Positions 63,084-64,000 of a stretch of 64,000 bases of DNA are shown here, piece by piece. A program made the translations under genes and the position numbers. Below the pieces are notes generated by a model. That model was not told the origin of the DNA, did no database searches, and was given only the letters and a program-made list of their open reading frames with translations. The number at the start of each line of letters is the position of its first letter. Positions within the stretch are counted from its first letter, which is position 1. This DNA is from CAIWHR01 sp963734085 (GTDB lineage Bacteria > Pseudomonadota > Gammaproteobacteria > Burkholderiales > Casimicrobiaceae): the NCBI GenBank assembly GCA_963734085.1, contig CAVTFT010000014.1, positions 186,001-250,000 on the forward strand. The letters are read 5' to 3'.

Positions 63084-63581
63084 ATGGCTTCGGTCAACAA
63101 GGTGATCCTGGTCGGCAACCTCGGCCGCGATCCGGAAACGCGGTATTCGACGAGCGGCGCAGCGATCTGCAACATCACGATCGCGACCTCCAGGCAATGG
63201 AAGGACAAGGCGAGCGGCGAAAAGCGCGAAGAGACGGAATGGCATCGTGTCGTCTTTTACGATCGCCTCGCCGAAATCGCCGGTGAGTATCTGAAGAAGG
63301 GCCGCCCCGTTTACGTCGAAGGGCGGCTCAAGACCCGCAAGTGGCAGGACAAGGAAGGCCAGGACCGCTACACCACCGAGATCATCGCCGAGGAAATGCA
63401 GTTGCTGGGCTCGCGCGAAGGCGGTGGCGGCGGGGGAGGCGGCGACGTCGAATTCAGTGGCGGCGCGAGCGGTGCGGGTTCGCGGGCAAGCAGCGCGCCG
63501 GCCGCGGGCAGCTCTGCATCGAAGGGCGGCGGCGCCAAGAAGGGAACTTCTGACGACTTGGACGACGATATTCCGTTCTAA
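63084..63581 (+). CDS. ssb: Single-stranded DNA-binding protein
   Basis: A 165-residue SSB that coats single-stranded DNA in replication and repair. The OB fold spans about residues 1-110 (MASVNKVILVGNLGRDPETR, EWHRVVFYDRLAEIAGEYLK). A Gly/Ser/Ala-rich linker follows (GGGGGGGDVEFSGGASGAG), and the acidic partner-binding tail is DDLDDDIPF. ATG 63084 directly abuts the stop of the MFS gene. Confidence 0.97.
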   Translation: MASVNKVILVGNLGRDPETRYSTSGAAICNITIATSRQWKDKASGEKREETEWHRVVFYDRLAEIAGEYLKKGRPVYVEGRLKTRKWQDKEGQDRYTTEIIAEEMQLLGSREGGGGGGGGDVEFSGGASGAGSRASSAPAAGSSASKGGGAKKGTSDDLDDDIPF

Positions 63582-63588
63582 AGCGACC

Positions 63589-63609
63589 CGGAGCCATCGC
63601 GCGGCTCCG
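63589..63609 (+). terminator. Hairpin downstream of ssb
   Basis: CGGAGCC and GGCTCCG pair across a seven-base loop, starting eight bases after the ssb stop. The following ATTGATTGACTCG is only mildly T-rich, so it is a plausible but not ideal intrinsic terminator. Confidence 0.55.
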
Positions 63610-63708
63610 ATTGATTGACTCGTTGCGGCGTGCCGTCGGCCGCCGCCCTTGCTCGCCGACGCGAGCTGCGCTCCTTGGCTTCGCCCTGCTCGCGGAAACG
63701 TCCTTGTC

Positions 63709-63738
63709 TCGCTATCACTCGCCCGCCTCGCTCCGTCG
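63709..63738. repeat. Direct repeat related to repeat A flank
   Basis: A 30-base block that recurs at 63825-63854 with one mismatch, 116 bases apart. It corresponds to the part of repeat A closest to the channel gene and suggests a partial duplication of the element in this gap. Confidence 0.65.
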
Positions 63739-63792
63739 TCGGCCTCTTCCGCCATGGACGCTAGTCGAATGCCTGACCAACGGTCGACCTCC

Positions 63793-63829
63793 ATCGCTCG
63801 GCGACGCGCCCTTCGGGCCTTGGCTCGCT
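63793..63829. repeat. Dispersed intergenic repeat A, copy 2
   Basis: This copy matches 14968-15004 at 36 of 37 bases. Here it overlaps the last two bases of the stop codon of the minus-strand channel gene, so the element appears to supply the end of that reading frame. Confidence 0.8.
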
Positions 63830-64000
63830 ATCGCTCGCCCGCCTCGCTCCGTCGCGGCGGATAGACGCCGGCCAGGCGCGCGATCAGGATGGCGAGGAAA
63901 AGCGCGCCGACGATTTGCTCCACGATACACACCGACCGCGCTTGTCGCGTCAGCGGCGTCAGGTCGCCAAAGCCCGTGCTCGTCAGCACCGTAAAGCTGA
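63828..64000 (-). CDS. Ion channel protein, C-terminal part (runs off window)
   Basis: The last 57 codons of a two-transmembrane ion channel read toward the window edge. The selectivity filter and pore helix are seen in FTVLTSTGFGDLTPLTRQAR (TxTGFGD, of the K+-channel type), and the inner helix is VCIVEQIVGALFLAILIARL. The C-terminus (YPPRRSEAGER, stop at 63830-63828) lies in the dispersed repeat A, so its final residues may be repeat-derived. The N-terminal part lies beyond base 64000. Confidence 0.82.
   Translation of the reverse strand, partial: SFTVLTSTGFGDLTPLTRQARSVCIVEQIVGALFLAILIARLAGVYPPRRSEAGER

Overview
The window is a GC-rich, densely coded stretch of a bacterial chromosome. Base composition, codon use and gene content (Cupriavidus-like sauS/sauT beside xsc, paired TldD/PmbA proteins, class I two-subunit fumarase, DUF1326/DUF2182 pair) suggest a Proteobacterium, most likely of the Betaproteobacteria (Burkholderiales-like). 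That assignment is an inference, because no rRNA or other phylogenetic anchor lies here. I found no tRNA, rRNA, CRISPR array, phage or transposase gene.

Layout. 1-6.4 kb: 5' part of a TonB-dependent receptor (minus), a broken GNAT acetyltransferase, a broken TPR lipoprotein, and a TldD/PmbA pair. 6.4-16.1 kb (minus): an operon-like series ald, xsc, sauS, sauT, an SDH iron-sulfur subunit with two membrane anchors, and a class I fumarase whose two subunit genes are separated by a membrane-protein gene. 16.2-24.9 kb (mostly plus): DUF599 membrane protein, taurine-pyruvate aminotransferase, TauABC-type transporter, a lipoprotein, a DsrC/TusE-like protein, phosphate acetyltransferase, then a SulP transporter on the minus strand. 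Together 10-24.9 kb encode uptake and dissimilation of C2 sulfonates: taurine is deaminated by Tpa and Ald, sulfoacetate can enter through SauT and SauS, both give sulfoacetaldehyde, Xsc releases sulfite and acetyl phosphate, and Pta makes acetyl-CoA. SDH and fumarase may serve the TCA cycle that consumes it.

25-32.4 kb (minus): a large PLP amino-acid decarboxylase, DUF2182 and DUF1326 proteins, an MFS transporter, dcd and the Mrp/ApbC Fe-S carrier. 32.5-41.9 kb (plus): metG followed directly by hyfBCEFGI-like genes. The large subunit of this complex lacks the Ni-binding cysteines, so it looks like an energy-converting-hydrogenase-related (Ehr) complex rather than a hydrogenase. 42-45 kb: a small glycine-rich membrane protein, a BON-LysM protein and a frameshifted S10 carboxypeptidase. 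45-54 kb: a giant multi-GAF hybrid histidine kinase, an HPt protein and a receiver-cyclase protein, probably one phosphorelay operon. 54-64 kb: an OB-fold-like exported protein, arylsulfatase, Rieske oxygenase, GNAT, uvrA, MFS transporter, ssb and the end of an ion-channel gene.

Two short zones (1.3-5.0 kb and 44.3-46.8 kb) hold nearly all reading-frame breaks. At least one break sits in a short G run, so sequencing or assembly error competes with true gene decay. Short dispersed repeats lie in several intergenic gaps.
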